This document shows positions 7,875 through 16,616 of a stretch of 64,000 nucleotides of DNA, piece after piece. The DNA lies in the NCBI RefSeq assembly GCF_900090305.1, contig NZ_LT607751.1, positions 3,286,001 through 3,350,000 on the forward strand, written 5' to 3'. Within the stretch, counting starts at the first letter, position 1. Each line of letters opens with the position of its first letter. Both the position numbers and the translations under genes were made by a program. A model generated the notes under the pieces. It searched no databases and was not told where the DNA came from. It saw only the letters and a list, made by a program, of their open reading frames with translations. This DNA is from Micromonospora siamensis. GTDB lineage: Bacteria > Actinomycetota > Actinomycetes > Mycobacteriales > Micromonosporaceae.

Positions 7875-8969
7875 GTGAGGGATCAGTCAGGCGACCGCCG
7901 CCCGCTGCTGCGAGGTGCCTCCGCCAACCTGGTGCGAGCCGGGCTGAGCTGCGGCAGCCTGCTCGTCATCGGTTTCACCGTGCTGCTCGCCGCCCGCGTG
8001 GTCGTACGCCTCGGGCCCGTCACGGTCGCGGTCGCGGCGGCGCTGCTCGTCGCCGCGTTGTTGCTGCCGGTCGTCGACGCGCTCCGCCGCATCGGCATCC
8101 CGCGGGGTCTGTCGGCGTTCATCACGGTCCTTGGACTTCTCGCCGTGTTGACCGGTCCGCTGGTGCTGCTCGGTGCCCGGGTCGCCGGCCAGTTCGGAGA
8201 CCTGGGACGGCAGCTCGACGAAGGCGTGGGCCGGACCAGATCCTGGCTGATCCGGGGGCCTGCGCCGCTCGACGCCCGACAGCTCGACCAGTTGTGGCGT
8301 GAGCTGCGCGGGGCGCTCGTCGACGCGGCCCCCGCGCCGGTGGTGGGGGCCTCTCTCGTCGCCGAGACACTGGGTGCGGCGGCGCTGGCGGTGGTGCTGC
8401 TGTTCCTGCTGCTCAAGGACGGCCGGCAGATGTGGGGGTGGCTGGTGGGCCGGCTGCCCGAGCGGCACCGTGGGCGAGCGGATCGGGCGGGTCGAGCAGG
8501 TTGGGCAGCTGTCGCCGGCTACGTCCGGGGCACGGTGATCATCGCGGCCGTCGACGCCCTCGGTGTGGGGCTGGCGCTGTTGGTCGTCGGGGTGCCCCTG
8601 GTGCTGCCGCTGGCGCTGCTGACCTTCGTAGCGGCATTCGTGCCGATCGTCGGCGCGACCCTGGCCGGCGCCGCAGCCGTCCTGGTCGCGCTGGTGGCCG
8701 ATGGTCCGGTCGCGGCCCTGGTCGTGCTCGCTGCCGTCATCGGAGTGCAGCAGGTCGAAGGCAACCTGCTCCAACCCCTGATCATGGGCCGCACCGTGCG
8801 TCTGCACCCGGCGGTGATCCTGATCGCGGTCGCTGCCGGAACGGTCCTGGCCGGTGTCGCGGGCGCGGTGGCCGCGGTGCCACTCTGCGCCGCCGCCTAC
8901 CAGATCGCCCTCGCCCTGTCCGGGGAGGCCGGGCCTGCCAGCTGCACGCCCTCATCCCCGACGCACTGA
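7875..8969 (+). CDS. AI-2E/PerM family transporter
   Basis: This 364-residue polytopic membrane protein starts at a GTG beginning VRDQSGDRRPLL. It has an N-terminal pair of helices, a soluble amphipathic middle region (about 90-150), then multiple helices including IVGATLAGAAAVLVAL and the family signature region VIGVQQVEGNLLQPLIMGR near residue 300. PerM/AI-2E family members transport varied solutes; some are Na+/H+ antiporters and TqsA exports autoinducer-2. The substrate here cannot be assigned. It is divergent from the Ser/Thr kinase with 126 nt between. The Shine-Dalgarno is weak. Confidence 0.88.
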   Translation: MRDQSGDRRPLLRGASANLVRAGLSCGSLLVIGFTVLLAARVVVRLGPVTVAVAAALLVAALLLPVVDALRRIGIPRGLSAFITVLGLLAVLTGPLVLLGARVAGQFGDLGRQLDEGVGRTRSWLIRGPAPLDARQLDQLWRELRGALVDAAPAPVVGASLVAETLGAAALAVVLLFLLLKDGRQMWGWLVGRLPERHRGRADRAGRAGWAAVAGYVRGTVIIAAVDALGVGLALLVVGVPLVLPLALLTFVAAFVPIVGATLAGAAAVLVALVADGPVAALVVLAAVIGVQQVEGNLLQPLIMGRTVRLHPAVILIAVAAGTVLAGVAGAVAAVPLCAAAYQIALALSGEAGPASCTPSSPTH

Positions 8970-9158
8970 TGATCCGCCCGGACCCTGGCCCAGGGCTCGA
9001 CCGGCGGCGCGGGGCTGCGCGCTCCGGAGGGTGACGAGCCGCTGCCGCTGGTGCTGTCCGTGCTGTCATTCGACGCCGACCATCGGTTGCGGGGGTGCGA
9101 CGACGTCCGGGTGGGCGGTCTGGTCCCCGGTCCGGTGACGTGGGCTCGCGGGAAGAGA

Positions 9159-10352
9159 TCACCCGTGAAGGCGACGGAGAATGTCCGGCAGGTGCTCCGG
9201 CAGGGCGACGGTCCGCAGGTCGGCCAACGTCGCGTCCAGCAGGCGGGTGATCCGCGGGTCGTCCCGGCCGGCCCGCCGCAGTTCGTCCACCGCGATGGCG
9301 AGGAAGTGGTCGAACGACTGACGTTCGGCTCTGGCCCGCACCGCGCCGTCGTCGTCCCGTACCACCCAGGGGTGAAACGGCCGCGCGGCCAGCCGGCGCA
9401 ACAGGTCGTGCATCTCCTGCGCCGCCCGCACGGCGGTGGTGGTGTCGTTGATGCCTGGCGACAGGGCCCGCTCGGCGATGTCGGCGAGCTGTCGGAAGCC
9501 GAAACCGACATCCTGCCCGGGCGTGCGCTCGATGCTGATCGACACCACCCGGGCCGCCTCCTGCGCTGCCACCGGGGTGTTGGTCTCGTTGTCGAGCGGG
9601 TGGACGGTCACCAGCGGCTGCCCGGCTGCGACGAAGTCGCCCGGAGCTGGCAGGACGGCCATCGCGGAGCCGTGGCGGCGAGCGAGAGCGGCGAGCAGGT
9701 GCAGGTCGATGTCGTCGACGAGCCCCGGGACATCCGCGCAGACGGTCTGGTTCGGCGGGGACAGTGACACCGACGTTCGCTCGATCTGGTCGTCCGGGTA
9801 CTGCTCACCGATGGTGCCCCGGGTCTGCGCCCCGATCGCCGCGATGATGTGCGACACCCGCATGGTGGTGGTGATGTGATGCAGGTAGTAGATGAACAGT
9901 CCGCTGCTGGCGAGCACCAGCGCCATCGCGACGGCCAGGGACAGTTCCGGCAGCCGCACCGTGGACCGGTCCGGCAGCGTGGCGAGGACCACCATGGCGA
10001 ACAGGAAGGTCGCGACGAACGTCCCGAGGGTGGCCTGGGTCACCCGATCCTCGAGGAACGTGCGGAGGACCCGTGGTGAGTACTGACTACTGGCCAACTG
10101 CAGCGCCACCACCGTGATGGAGAAGACCAACGCGGTGAACGAGATCATCGCGGTGATGATCGACGACAGGAGCGACCGGGCGCCGGCGGGGCCGCTGGGA
10201 AGGATGTCGTTGAACGGCAGGGCCAGCCGCAGCTCAAGCAGCGACAGTCCGATCGCCAGCAGTACCGCGCCGGCGGAGAACGCCGCCGGCACCAGCCAGA
10301 AGGCCGCGCGCAGGGAGGCGAGCCGGGAACGACGGGTACGCGGACGGGCCAT
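9159..10352 (-). CDS. DUF2254 family membrane protein
   Basis: This 397-residue protein has four N-terminal transmembrane segments (about residues 15-35, 60-80, 105-125 and 140-160), then a soluble domain with the DUF2254 features ALQLASSQYSPRVLRTFLED and QLADIAERALSPGINDTTTA. The start MARPRTRRSRL was chosen because the longer open frame (to 10487) would overlap the end of the FUSC gene. The function of DUF2254 is unknown; members are conserved in many bacteria. It may form an operon with the FUSC-like gene 100 nt upstream. Confidence 0.85.
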   Translation of the reverse strand: MARPRTRRSRLASLRAAFWLVPAAFSAGAVLLAIGLSLLELRLALPFNDILPSGPAGARSLLSSIITAMISFTALVFSITVVALQLASSQYSPRVLRTFLEDRVTQATLGTFVATFLFAMVVLATLPDRSTVRLPELSLAVAMALVLASSGLFIYYLHHITTTMRVSHIIAAIGAQTRGTIGEQYPDDQIERTSVSLSPPNQTVCADVPGLVDDIDLHLLAALARRHGSAMAVLPAPGDFVAAGQPLVTVHPLDNETNTPVAAQEAARVVSISIERTPGQDVGFGFRQLADIAERALSPGINDTTTAVRAAQEMHDLLRRLAARPFHPWVVRDDDGAVRARAERQSFDHFLAIAVDELRRAGRDDPRITRLLDATLADLRTVALPEHLPDILRRLHG

Positions 10353-10452
10353 GCCGGCCCTGTTCCCGGAGGAAGGCGTCGCCACACTCCCCAGAACCGC
10401 GCCGGTTGGAGAAACACGCCGCGGCTCTGCCGTCTCCGCTCGCGGGGGGCAG

Positions 10453-11655
10453 TCAGGAGAAATGGGGGCGGACGCCCCGTTCACCACCGCGTGCCGCGTC
10501 CCGCACCTGCTGGTTCGCCTCGTCCACCGAGCAGCCGGTGGCCCGCAGCAGGTCGCTGGCGGTCACTCGGACCTGAGTGGCGACGGAGGTGGCGAAACTC
10601 GGCAGTTCCCGGCCGGTGGCCCGGCCCGCCCCCGCGGCTGCGCGCAGAGCATGCCGTCGGGTCCCGTCGTGGTCCCGGTCGGACCGCACCTCCCGCTGCA
10701 ACTGTCGTACGGCGTCGGCGAGTGCGGCGACGGCGTCGGGGAGGTCTCCGGGGATCTTTTCGTCGTACTGCACCATCGTCGCCGACCGTCGGGCCAGGTT
10801 CTGGCTGTCGGCGACGACGCGGGTCAGGTAGGCGACGCCGCGTTCGTACCGCTGATAGTGCCGCCGCCAGTGCCACCTGGCGGGCGCGACCGTCACCACC
10901 TCTTCCGCTCCGCTGAGCGCTTCGCGGAGTCGCTCCACGTCCGGCCCCATGGCGCGTAGGCCGTCCATCGCCTCCACGGCACGATCCGAGTTCCTGGTCC
11001 GTATCGCCGCCTCCGTCTCGTGGAGGTTGCGCGCGAGCGCGTCGAAGACCGGCGGTACCGCCCGGCGCAGGACGCGCATCGGGTGAAGGGGCAGTAGTAA
11101 CGCCACCACCAGCAGACCCACCAGGCTCCCGGTCACCGCGTCGACGATCCTGGGTAGCTCCAGGTTCTGTTGGGTGGAGGAGAGCGTGGCGATCAGCACC
11201 GCCGTACCACCGACCTGGCTGACCACGGTGCCGCCCCGGCCGGTCAGCCCGAGGGCCACTCCGATGGCCAGGGTGACGATGATGCCCGTCTGCCATGGTC
11301 CGGTTCCGATGAGCAGGACCAGTCCGTCGCCGATGGCGATGCCCAGCCCCACCCCGAACAGCAGTTCGAACGTACGGCGGGTGCGCTGGCCGATCGCCGC
11401 GGCGATCGTGCCCACCGCGGCTGTCGGCGCGAAGACCGGATTCGGATTCCCCAACAGGTTGAACGCCAGCCACCAGGACAACGCCGCTGCCAGCCCGGCT
11501 TGCACCGCGATCAGTCCGATGATCTCCAACTGGCGCAGCCGCAACCGTCCCGCCCGGCTGGTCCGACCACGGGTTCCGGCGATCACTCTCCTTGCTTGCC
11601 GGCCGAGCACGACCAGCGGTGCCGTGTCGCCCCGCTTCGGCGGCGGATTCGTCAC
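10453..11655 (-). CDS. FUSC family (aromatic acid exporter-like) membrane protein
   Basis: This 400-residue protein has about six transmembrane helices in residues 45-190 (for example LIAVQAGLAAALSWWLAF, then FAPTAAVGTIAAAIGQR). It includes the FUSC-like sequence GQRTRRTFELLFGVGLGIAI. A long cytoplasmic helical region rich in Arg and Glu follows (200-400). This half-FUSC arrangement is common in actinobacterial proteins annotated as aromatic acid exporter or YgaE-type. It is followed by the DUF2254 gene on the same strand. The transported substrate is unknown. Confidence 0.85.
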   Translation of the reverse strand: MTNPPPKRGDTAPLVVLGRQARRVIAGTRGRTSRAGRLRLRQLEIIGLIAVQAGLAAALSWWLAFNLLGNPNPVFAPTAAVGTIAAAIGQRTRRTFELLFGVGLGIAIGDGLVLLIGTGPWQTGIIVTLAIGVALGLTGRGGTVVSQVGGTAVLIATLSSTQQNLELPRIVDAVTGSLVGLLVVALLLPLHPMRVLRRAVPPVFDALARNLHETEAAIRTRNSDRAVEAMDGLRAMGPDVERLREALSGAEEVVTVAPARWHWRRHYQRYERGVAYLTRVVADSQNLARRSATMVQYDEKIPGDLPDAVAALADAVRQLQREVRSDRDHDGTRRHALRAAAGAGRATGRELPSFATSVATQVRVTASDLLRATGCSVDEANQQVRDAARGGERGVRPHFS

Positions 11656-11762
11656 GCCCGCGACTACCCGTCAGGCCACCGCTGAATCGTGCAGCCGACT
11701 CTGGTCAGCAAGCAGGCGGGTGCGGAGCGGTACGAGTCGGACGTCGGGGGTAGGTCTGAGGA

Positions 11763-12278
11763 ATGGTGTTGGAGAACCCCGGTGATCTGCTGCGTCTGCT
11801 CGTCGTCGCGGTGCTGGTTTATCCGGCACTTGTGGTCATCCTGCGGGTCTCCGGCAAACGGACGCTGTCCAAGCTCAACGCGTTCGACTTCGTGGTCACG
11901 GTGGCGTTGGGTTCGACCCTGGCAACGATTCTGCTGTCTCGGGACGTCTCCCTGGCCGAGGGGATCGTCGCGTTGGCCCTGCTGGTCGGCCTGCAGTACC
12001 TGGTCGCCGTGTTCGCGGTCCGGTGGCCGCCGTCGCAGCGGCTGCTCAAGTCCCAGCCGACCCTGCTGCTGCGTGACGGACGGCTGCGGCACCGAACCTT
12101 GCGCCGTGTACGGGTGGCCGAGAGTGAGGTCCGGCAGGCCGCCCGCAGCCACGGCTTCGGTGACCTTGCCGACGTGGCGGCGGTGGTGCTGGAGAGCGAC
12201 GGAAGCCTCAGTGTCATCAACCGAAGCCAGCTCGGTGATGGCAGCAGCCTGGCCGACGTGCGCGACGAGGAGCGGTAG
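11763..12278 (+). CDS. DUF421 (YetF-like) membrane protein
   Basis: This 171-residue protein has three N-terminal helices (about 8-28, 36-56 and 60-82) containing the DUF421 signature RVSGKRTLSKLNAFDFVVTV, followed by a small soluble domain (LLKSQPTLLLRDGRL, then a segment ending GSLSVINR). YetF-type proteins are small inner-membrane proteins of unknown biochemical role. The start ATG beginning MVLENPGD lacks a strong Shine-Dalgarno. It is divergent from the FUSC gene with 107 nt between. Confidence 0.88.
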   Translation: MVLENPGDLLRLLVVAVLVYPALVVILRVSGKRTLSKLNAFDFVVTVALGSTLATILLSRDVSLAEGIVALALLVGLQYLVAVFAVRWPPSQRLLKSQPTLLLRDGRLRHRTLRRVRVAESEVRQAARSHGFGDLADVAAVVLESDGSLSVINRSQLGDGSSLADVRDEER

Positions 12279-12305
12279 CCGGACTTCAGGCGACGGTCGC
12301 CCGGT

Positions 12306-12323
12306 CGCCCGGCCGCTCGGGCG
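12306..12323. terminator. Short GC hairpin after DUF421 gene
   Basis: CGCCCG and CGGGCG form a 6-bp perfect stem with a 6-nt loop, 28 nt past the DUF421 stop. There is no T-tract, so termination strength is uncertain. Confidence 0.35.
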
Positions 12324-12469
12324 GGCTATCGGCCCCTTGACCGGTCGACCATAACGAGGACCGGTTCGCCGGCCGGAAAGGCTGCGCCGAGCGGTGCCAC
12401 CCCGCCGCCCTGCGGGTATGCGCCCCGGTGGTGGTCGTACCGGGCGAGCCCGCCGTCGCATGGCTCCGC

Positions 12470-12640
12470 CTAATTCTCATCGTCAACGGTCTCGGTGCGG
12501 CCCTCCCGGGTCACGGTCGGCTCCAGATGCTCGTCCGGTTGTGGGGCCTGCGCCATGGTGTGGTGCGGATCGCCGTCCGGCGAGAACAGCACCTGGTCGG
12601 TCTTCGAGGTCTTTTCCCGGCTCTCGTCCGGTTCGGTCAT
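12470..12640 (-). CDS. Small acidic hypothetical protein (56 residues)
   Basis: A 56-codon minus-strand frame starts at an ATG (12640) with a near-perfect GAAGGAGGAGGG Shine-Dalgarno and ends in TAG. The product begins MTEPDESREKTSKTDQVLFS and is hydrophilic and rich in Asp, Glu, Thr and Pro, with no membrane segment and no cysteine. I do not recognise a family. The ribosome site and the actinomycete-like codon use make it a credible gene. It lies between the DUF421 gene and the transposon region, so it may be the end of the conserved chromosomal segment. Confidence 0.55.
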   Translation of the reverse strand: MTEPDESREKTSKTDQVLFSPDGDPHHTMAQAPQPDEHLEPTVTREGRTETVDDEN

Positions 12641-12766
12641 CGCCCTCCTCCTTCGGTTCGGGTGCCCCTCAACGCTATGCCGGAGGTTGACTATCCGAAC
12701 CGGATTCGTGCCATCTGGCTAGGGCGGACAGTGGGAGGTTGGAACCAAGGGTGGGCCTGCTGCACC

Positions 12767-12787
12767 GACAGGTGACAGGTGACAGGT
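12767..12787. repeat. Three tandem copies of a 7-bp unit (gacaggt)
   Basis: Three perfect direct repeats of gacaggt stand at the 3' edge of the IS3-family remnant. They may be slippage within the decaying transposase or a junction scar. There is nothing to suggest function. Confidence 0.8.
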
Positions 12788-12994
12788 GGAGCTTGCGTTC
12801 GGCGGTGCGGTGTCCGGTGATGCCGGCCAGCCACAAGCGGTTCGGGCCACCGGCGGTGAAGTTCCGCTGGACCACGTCGTCGTGCACCGGCGGACCGGCC
12901 TTGCCGCCCTGCCCGACGCTTGCGCTCGCTGAACGCGCTGAACCGGCCCATGCGGGAGCAGATGCGGTGCGGCCCGCTGGTCGGGAGTGTGGAT
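12783..12994 (-). pseudogene. IS3-family transposase OrfB remnant, frameshifted and truncated
   Basis: The minus strand encodes, in one frame, AGPPVHDDVVQRNFTAGGPN, then RLWLAGITGHRTAERKL, closely resembling the rve-domain start of IS3-family OrfB (typically GPPVHDDLVxRxFTAxxPNxLWLTDIT). Just upstream, in a different frame, HRICSRMGRFSAFSERKR resembles the region that should precede it, implying a frameshift near 12905. The catalytic Asp that normally sits in the WLTDIT motif is a Gly here (WLAGIT). The remnant stops abruptly at the left inverted repeat of the IS256-type element. It is clearly non-functional. Confidence 0.72.
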
Positions 12995-13011
12995 CTAACG
13001 GTGTTTCCGGC
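12995..13011 (+). repeat. Left terminal inverted repeat of IS256-type element
   Basis: This 17-bp sequence is perfectly complementary to 14348-14364. Confidence 0.9.
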
Positions 13012-13052
13012 CTGACCCGCCAGGCGTTGTGCCTGGTGAGGAGGGTGCCGTA

Positions 13053-14339
13053 ATGACCGCGACACTGAACGACCAGACCGGACGTAGGAAGCGGCCCGAG
13101 CCGTCGGCGGAGGCGAAGGCCGCCGCCGATCTGGTCCGGGCCGCTAAGGAACAAGGGCTGTCGTTGACCGGCCCGGACGGGCTGCTCAAGCAGCTGACCA
13201 AGACGGTCCTGGAGACCGCGCTCAACGAAGAGATGACGGAGCACCTCGGCTACGAAAAACACGACCAGGCTGGTGCCGGGTCGGGCAACATCCGCAACGG
13301 CACCCGGTCGAAGACCGTCTTGACCGACGCCAACGGTCCGGTGCAGATCGACGTGCCGCGGGACCGGGCCGGCACGTTCGAACCGCAGATCGTCCGCAAG
13401 CGGCAGCGGCGCCTGTCGGGGGTCGACGAGGTCGTGTTGTCGCTGTATGCCAAAGGCCTCACGACCGGGGAGATCAGCGCGCACTTCGCAGAGATCTACG
13501 GGGCTTCGGTGTCGAAGGAGACGATCTCCCGGATCACCGACAAGGTGATCGAGGAGATGACCGACTGGTCCCACCGGCCCCTGGATGAGATCTACGCCGC
13601 CGTGTTCATCGATGCCATCGTGGTCAAGGTCCGCGACGGGCAGGTCGCGAACCGGCCGTTCTACGCCGCGATCGGGGTCACCCTCGACGGGGAGAAAGAC
13701 ATCCTCGGGCTGTGGGCCGGCTCCGGCGGTGAAGGCGCGAAGTTCTGGATGAGCGTGCTGACCGACCTGCGTAACCGGGGCGTCAAGGACGTGTTCTTCC
13801 TCGTCTGCGACGGCCTCAAGGGCCTGCCCGAGGTCGTGACGAACGTGTGGCCCCGCACGGTGGTGCAGACCTGCGTGATCCACCTGATCCGCAACACGTT
13901 CCGCCTCACCTCCCGCCGGTACTGGGACGAACTCAAGCGCGACATCAAGCCGATCTACACCGCCGTCAACGCCGACGCCGCCCGGGCCGCCTTCGACGAC
14001 CTGGCCGACAAGTGGCGCGGCCGGTATCCGGCGGTGATCCGACTGTGGGACAACGCCTGGGCGGAGTTCATCCCGTTCCTCGACTACGACCTGGAAATCC
14101 GCAAGGTCATCTGCTCCACGAACGCGATCGAGTCCCTCAACGCCCGCTACCGGCGAGCGGTCAAGGCCCGCGGCCACTTCCCCAACGAGCAGGCCGCGTT
14201 GAAGTGTCTGTACCTGGTGACCCGGTCCCTGGACCCCACCGGAGCAGGCAGAACCCGATGGACGATGCGCTGGAAACCCGCGTTGAACGCCTTCGCCATC
14301 ACCTTCAGCGACCGCTTCCCAGCCGCTGAAACCTACTAA
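13053..14339 (+). CDS. IS256-family (mutator-like) transposase
   Basis: This 428-residue protein starts at an ATG after GAGGAGGG. It carries the IS256 family DDE triad: Asp187 in VFIDAIVVKVRDG, Asp253 in VCDGLKG and Glu360 in STNAIESLNARYRR, plus the hallmark WPRTVVQTCVIHLIRNT. An N-terminal helical region with LKQLTKTVLETALNEEMTEH precedes a short Gly/Asn-rich linker. The frame is intact and the element has both inverted repeats, so it may still be active. Confidence 0.96.
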   Translation: MTATLNDQTGRRKRPEPSAEAKAAADLVRAAKEQGLSLTGPDGLLKQLTKTVLETALNEEMTEHLGYEKHDQAGAGSGNIRNGTRSKTVLTDANGPVQIDVPRDRAGTFEPQIVRKRQRRLSGVDEVVLSLYAKGLTTGEISAHFAEIYGASVSKETISRITDKVIEEMTDWSHRPLDEIYAAVFIDAIVVKVRDGQVANRPFYAAIGVTLDGEKDILGLWAGSGGEGAKFWMSVLTDLRNRGVKDVFFLVCDGLKGLPEVVTNVWPRTVVQTCVIHLIRNTFRLTSRRYWDELKRDIKPIYTAVNADAARAAFDDLADKWRGRYPAVIRLWDNAWAEFIPFLDYDLEIRKVICSTNAIESLNARYRRAVKARGHFPNEQAALKCLYLVTRSLDPTGAGRTRWTMRWKPALNAFAITFSDRFPAAETY

Positions 14340-14347
14340 CCAAGCTC

Positions 14348-14364
14348 GCCGGAAACACCGTTAG
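14348..14364 (-). repeat. Right terminal inverted repeat of IS256-type element
   Basis: This is the perfect complement of the left 17-bp repeat; it begins 8 bp after the transposase stop codon. Confidence 0.9.
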
Positions 14365-14447
14365 CGAGACAGCCCCCGCTGGTCTCGGTTTTTGCCGAAA
14401 TGGCATGGATCCTTGCTGTCGGCGGACGCTGCTCGCACGCTGTTGGC

Positions 14448-15509
14448 ATGAACGATGTCGAGTTGCTGCGGGCCGATGAACGGATCTGGGACGTGGTGGT
14501 GGTCGGTGGCGGTACTGCTGGTCTTTCCGGAGCGTTGAACCTGGCCAGGGTGCGCCGGTCGGTGTTGGTGATCGATGCGGGTGAGCCGCGTAATGCGCCG
14601 GCGGTCAATGTCGGCGCGCATGGCTTGCTTGGTCGTGAGGGGATCTCCCCGCTGGAGTTGCTGCGGCGCGGGCGGGAGGAAGTCGCGTCGTACGGCGGCC
14701 GTGTCGTTTCGGGCCGGGTGGCTCGGGTCGATCGGGACGGCGAGACGTTCTCGGTCGTCGCTGAGGATGGGCAGCGGGTGCGAGCGCGGCGGGTGCTGGT
14801 GACGACGGGGTTGGTCGACGAGTTGCCGGACGTGCCGGGGCTGGCTGACCGGTGGGGCCGGGATGTGCTGCACTGCGTGTACTGCCACGGCTGGGAGGTC
14901 CGCGACCGGGCGATCGGTGTGCTCGGCAGCTTCCATCAGGCGCTGTTGTTTCGGCAGATGTCGGAGGATGTCACCCTGTTCCGTCACACCGGCATCGAGC
15001 TGACCGGCGAGCAGTGGGAACAGCTCGCGGGCCTGGGCGTCGCCGTGGTTGACGGGGAGATCGCCGGCGTCGAGGTCGATGCCCAGGATCAGCTCTCCGG
15101 CGTCCGGCTCGGGTCAGGCAGGGTGGTGCCGGTTCGCGTGCTGGCGGTCGCTCCTCGGTTCATGGCCCGCGCCGGGTTCCTCGAGGGACTGGGTCTGAGG
15201 TTGCGGGAGCACCCGATGGGCCTGGGGGAGCAACTCCAGGTAGATGCGTCCGGTTTCACCGGGGTGTCCGGCGTGTGGGCGGCGGGCAACGTCAGCGATG
15301 TGCTGGCTTTGGTGCCGGTCGCTGCCGCGGGTGGGGTCACCGCGGCCGCGGCGATCCACATGGATTTGTTGATGGCTGACGCCAAGGCTGCCGCCGCGTC
15401 CCGGGTCGGGGGCGCAGGTGTGTTCGATGGCCCACTGGAGGCCGAGGTGTCACGGCGTGTGCTGGGCGCCGGTGGGCACGGCCTGGATCCGTTCTTGGGC
15501 GAGCAGTAA
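14448..15509 (+). CDS. FAD-dependent oxidoreductase, thioredoxin-reductase-like
   Basis: This 353-residue protein begins MNDVELLRADERIWDVVVVG. The FAD-binding dinucleotide motif GGGTAGLSGALNLAR lies at about residues 21-35, followed by VIDAGEPRNA. A C-x-x-C motif (HCVYCHGWE, near residue 140) aligns with the CxxC of thioredoxin reductase-like flavoproteins. The usual NADPH-binding half is less typical, with GVLGSFHQALLF. A C-terminal GVWAAGNVSD segment is the second FAD contact. The IS256-type element ends 83 bp upstream, so the native promoter may have been displaced. Confidence 0.86.
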   Translation: MNDVELLRADERIWDVVVVGGGTAGLSGALNLARVRRSVLVIDAGEPRNAPAVNVGAHGLLGREGISPLELLRRGREEVASYGGRVVSGRVARVDRDGETFSVVAEDGQRVRARRVLVTTGLVDELPDVPGLADRWGRDVLHCVYCHGWEVRDRAIGVLGSFHQALLFRQMSEDVTLFRHTGIELTGEQWEQLAGLGVAVVDGEIAGVEVDAQDQLSGVRLGSGRVVPVRVLAVAPRFMARAGFLEGLGLRLREHPMGLGEQLQVDASGFTGVSGVWAAGNVSDVLALVPVAAAGGVTAAAAIHMDLLMADAKAAAASRVGGAGVFDGPLEAEVSRRVLGAGGHGLDPFLGEQ

Positions 15510-15798
15510 GCAACTCGGGCGTCAGGTGGTGCGGGCCTTGAGATCGGCTCGCTCTACCTGACGCCGGAAGAGGACGAGTAGTTCGACAGGTTGGTCGCCG
15601 TCGGGTCCGAGCCAGTGCGACACGTGGGACAGGAGCTTGTGCGCCTGGATGCCGGCGGGCCGGCTGAGCGGTACGAACGTGTGCTTCCGACGAACGGCGC
15701 CCGCCAGCCGAGGTACCGTTCGTCGGTGGCGTCCTGTGGGCGACACCGGCCTGGTTGGAGGTCGGGATGGCGACGTTGCGAATCGACTGCCGTCGTGC

Positions 15799-16206
15799 TC
15801 AGTCCATGACGGCGGTGGCTTCCACTTCGACGAGGTAATCGGGGCCGGCGAGGGCGCTGACGCCCAGCCCGGTGAACGGCGGGACCGGAGTGACTCCGAG
15901 CTTCGTGGCGGCCCGGGTGATGCCGTCGATCAACGGCGTCATCTTGTCCGGTGTCCAGTCGACGACGTACACGGTCAGGCGTACCACGTCACCGAACGAC
16001 CCACCGACCCCGGCCAGGGCCGTGGCGACGTTGAGGTAGCACCGCTCGACCTGGGCGGTGAGGTCTCCGACGCCGACCGTGCCGCCGTCCGCGTCGACGG
16101 CCACCTGGCCGGCGATGAAGACCTGCTTCGCGCCGGTCGCGACCGCGACGTGACGGTACAGGTCGACCGCCGGTAGGCCTTCCGGACTGATGAACGAGAC
16201 GGCCAT
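15799..16206 (-). CDS. RidA family protein (reactive imine deaminase-like)
   Basis: This 135-residue protein has the YjgF/YER057c/UK114 fold: ATGAKQVFIAGQVAVDADG, then DLTAQVERCYLNVATALAGV, DVVRLTVYVVD and a C-terminal VSALAGPDYLVEVEATAV. RidA enzymes hydrolyse enamine/imine intermediates released by PLP enzymes. The Arg needed for the deaminase reaction in true RidA (before E in xR-E-xx-A) is not present here (YLVEVEAT), so it may belong to another Rid subgroup. The ATG at 16206 follows GGAAGGAG. Longer upstream frames look spurious. Confidence 0.88.
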   Translation of the reverse strand: MAVSFISPEGLPAVDLYRHVAVATGAKQVFIAGQVAVDADGGTVGVGDLTAQVERCYLNVATALAGVGGSFGDVVRLTVYVVDWTPDKMTPLIDGITRAATKLGVTPVPPFTGLGVSALAGPDYLVEVEATAVMD

Positions 16207-16616
16207 GGTGCGCTCCTTCCGGGTGAAGCCGCTGATCAGCGACGCTATTGGTCCAGGTGTGGCCTTGGGGCTCATCGGCGGTGTGGTGGCGGACGACCAA
16301 GTCGGGACGTGCCCGATGAACGTGGCCGCGGTCGGCGGAGGCGGTGGGCGGCGGCTTCGATGCGGGTCAGCCTGTATACCCAACCGCCCTCCATCGATGC
16401 GCAGCATCGGGCCGGATCCTCGTCAGGTGCGTCCTGGCGGGAGCTGACCATTCTCACCTCGGTGGACCGGGGGTGCTGACCCTGCATCAAGGCAGTCGTG
16501 AGCGCGGAGCTGGGCGAACGCTTGCGTGGCCGGGGTTCCCTGCGCGGCGGGTCAGGCGGCAGGCGGACGCGCCGGGCGGACGTCCGTCTGCCGCCTGTCT
16601 CGGACGTGCCGGGTGG
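16207..16616. other. 410-bp gap between RidA and aldo-keto reductase genes
   Basis: I see no convincing gene here. The part near 16207 should hold the RidA promoter (a TATACA-like hexamer can be read on the minus strand near 16375). The part near 16553-16597 holds a strong hairpin listed separately. Translations on both strands are low-complexity shadows. Confidence 0.5.
16553..16597. terminator. 15-bp-stem hairpin downstream of aldo-keto reductase
   Basis: caggcggcaggcgga pairs with tccgtctgccgcctg: a 15-bp stem with a single G-T wobble and a 15-nt loop, 19 nt beyond the aldo-keto reductase stop on the minus strand. There is no U-run, as is common in actinomycetes. Confidence 0.7.

Larger units (their letters stand above)
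12995..14364 (+). mobile_element. IS256-family insertion sequence
   Basis: The element is 1370 bp, bounded by perfect 17-bp inverted repeats (ctaacggtgtttccggc at 12995-13011 and its complement at 14348-14364), and carries one transposase gene. The 8 bp outside each end (gtgtggat and cgagacag) do not match, so no target duplication is visible. That suggests a rearrangement or deletion after insertion. Confidence 0.88.

Noticed and set aside
8970..9158. Short palindrome (ccctggcccaggg) after the AI-2E gene
   Set aside because: A 5-6 bp stem with almost no loop is too weak to call a terminator.
10353..10487. N-terminal extension of the DUF2254 gene
   Set aside because: It would overlap the end of the FUSC gene and has no membrane or domain features.
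15522..15746. A 74-codon minus-strand frame between the FAD reductase and RidA genes
   Set aside because: Partly plausible codon use (PVELLVLFRRQVERADLK), but no ribosome site and no known family; other frames here look equally good.
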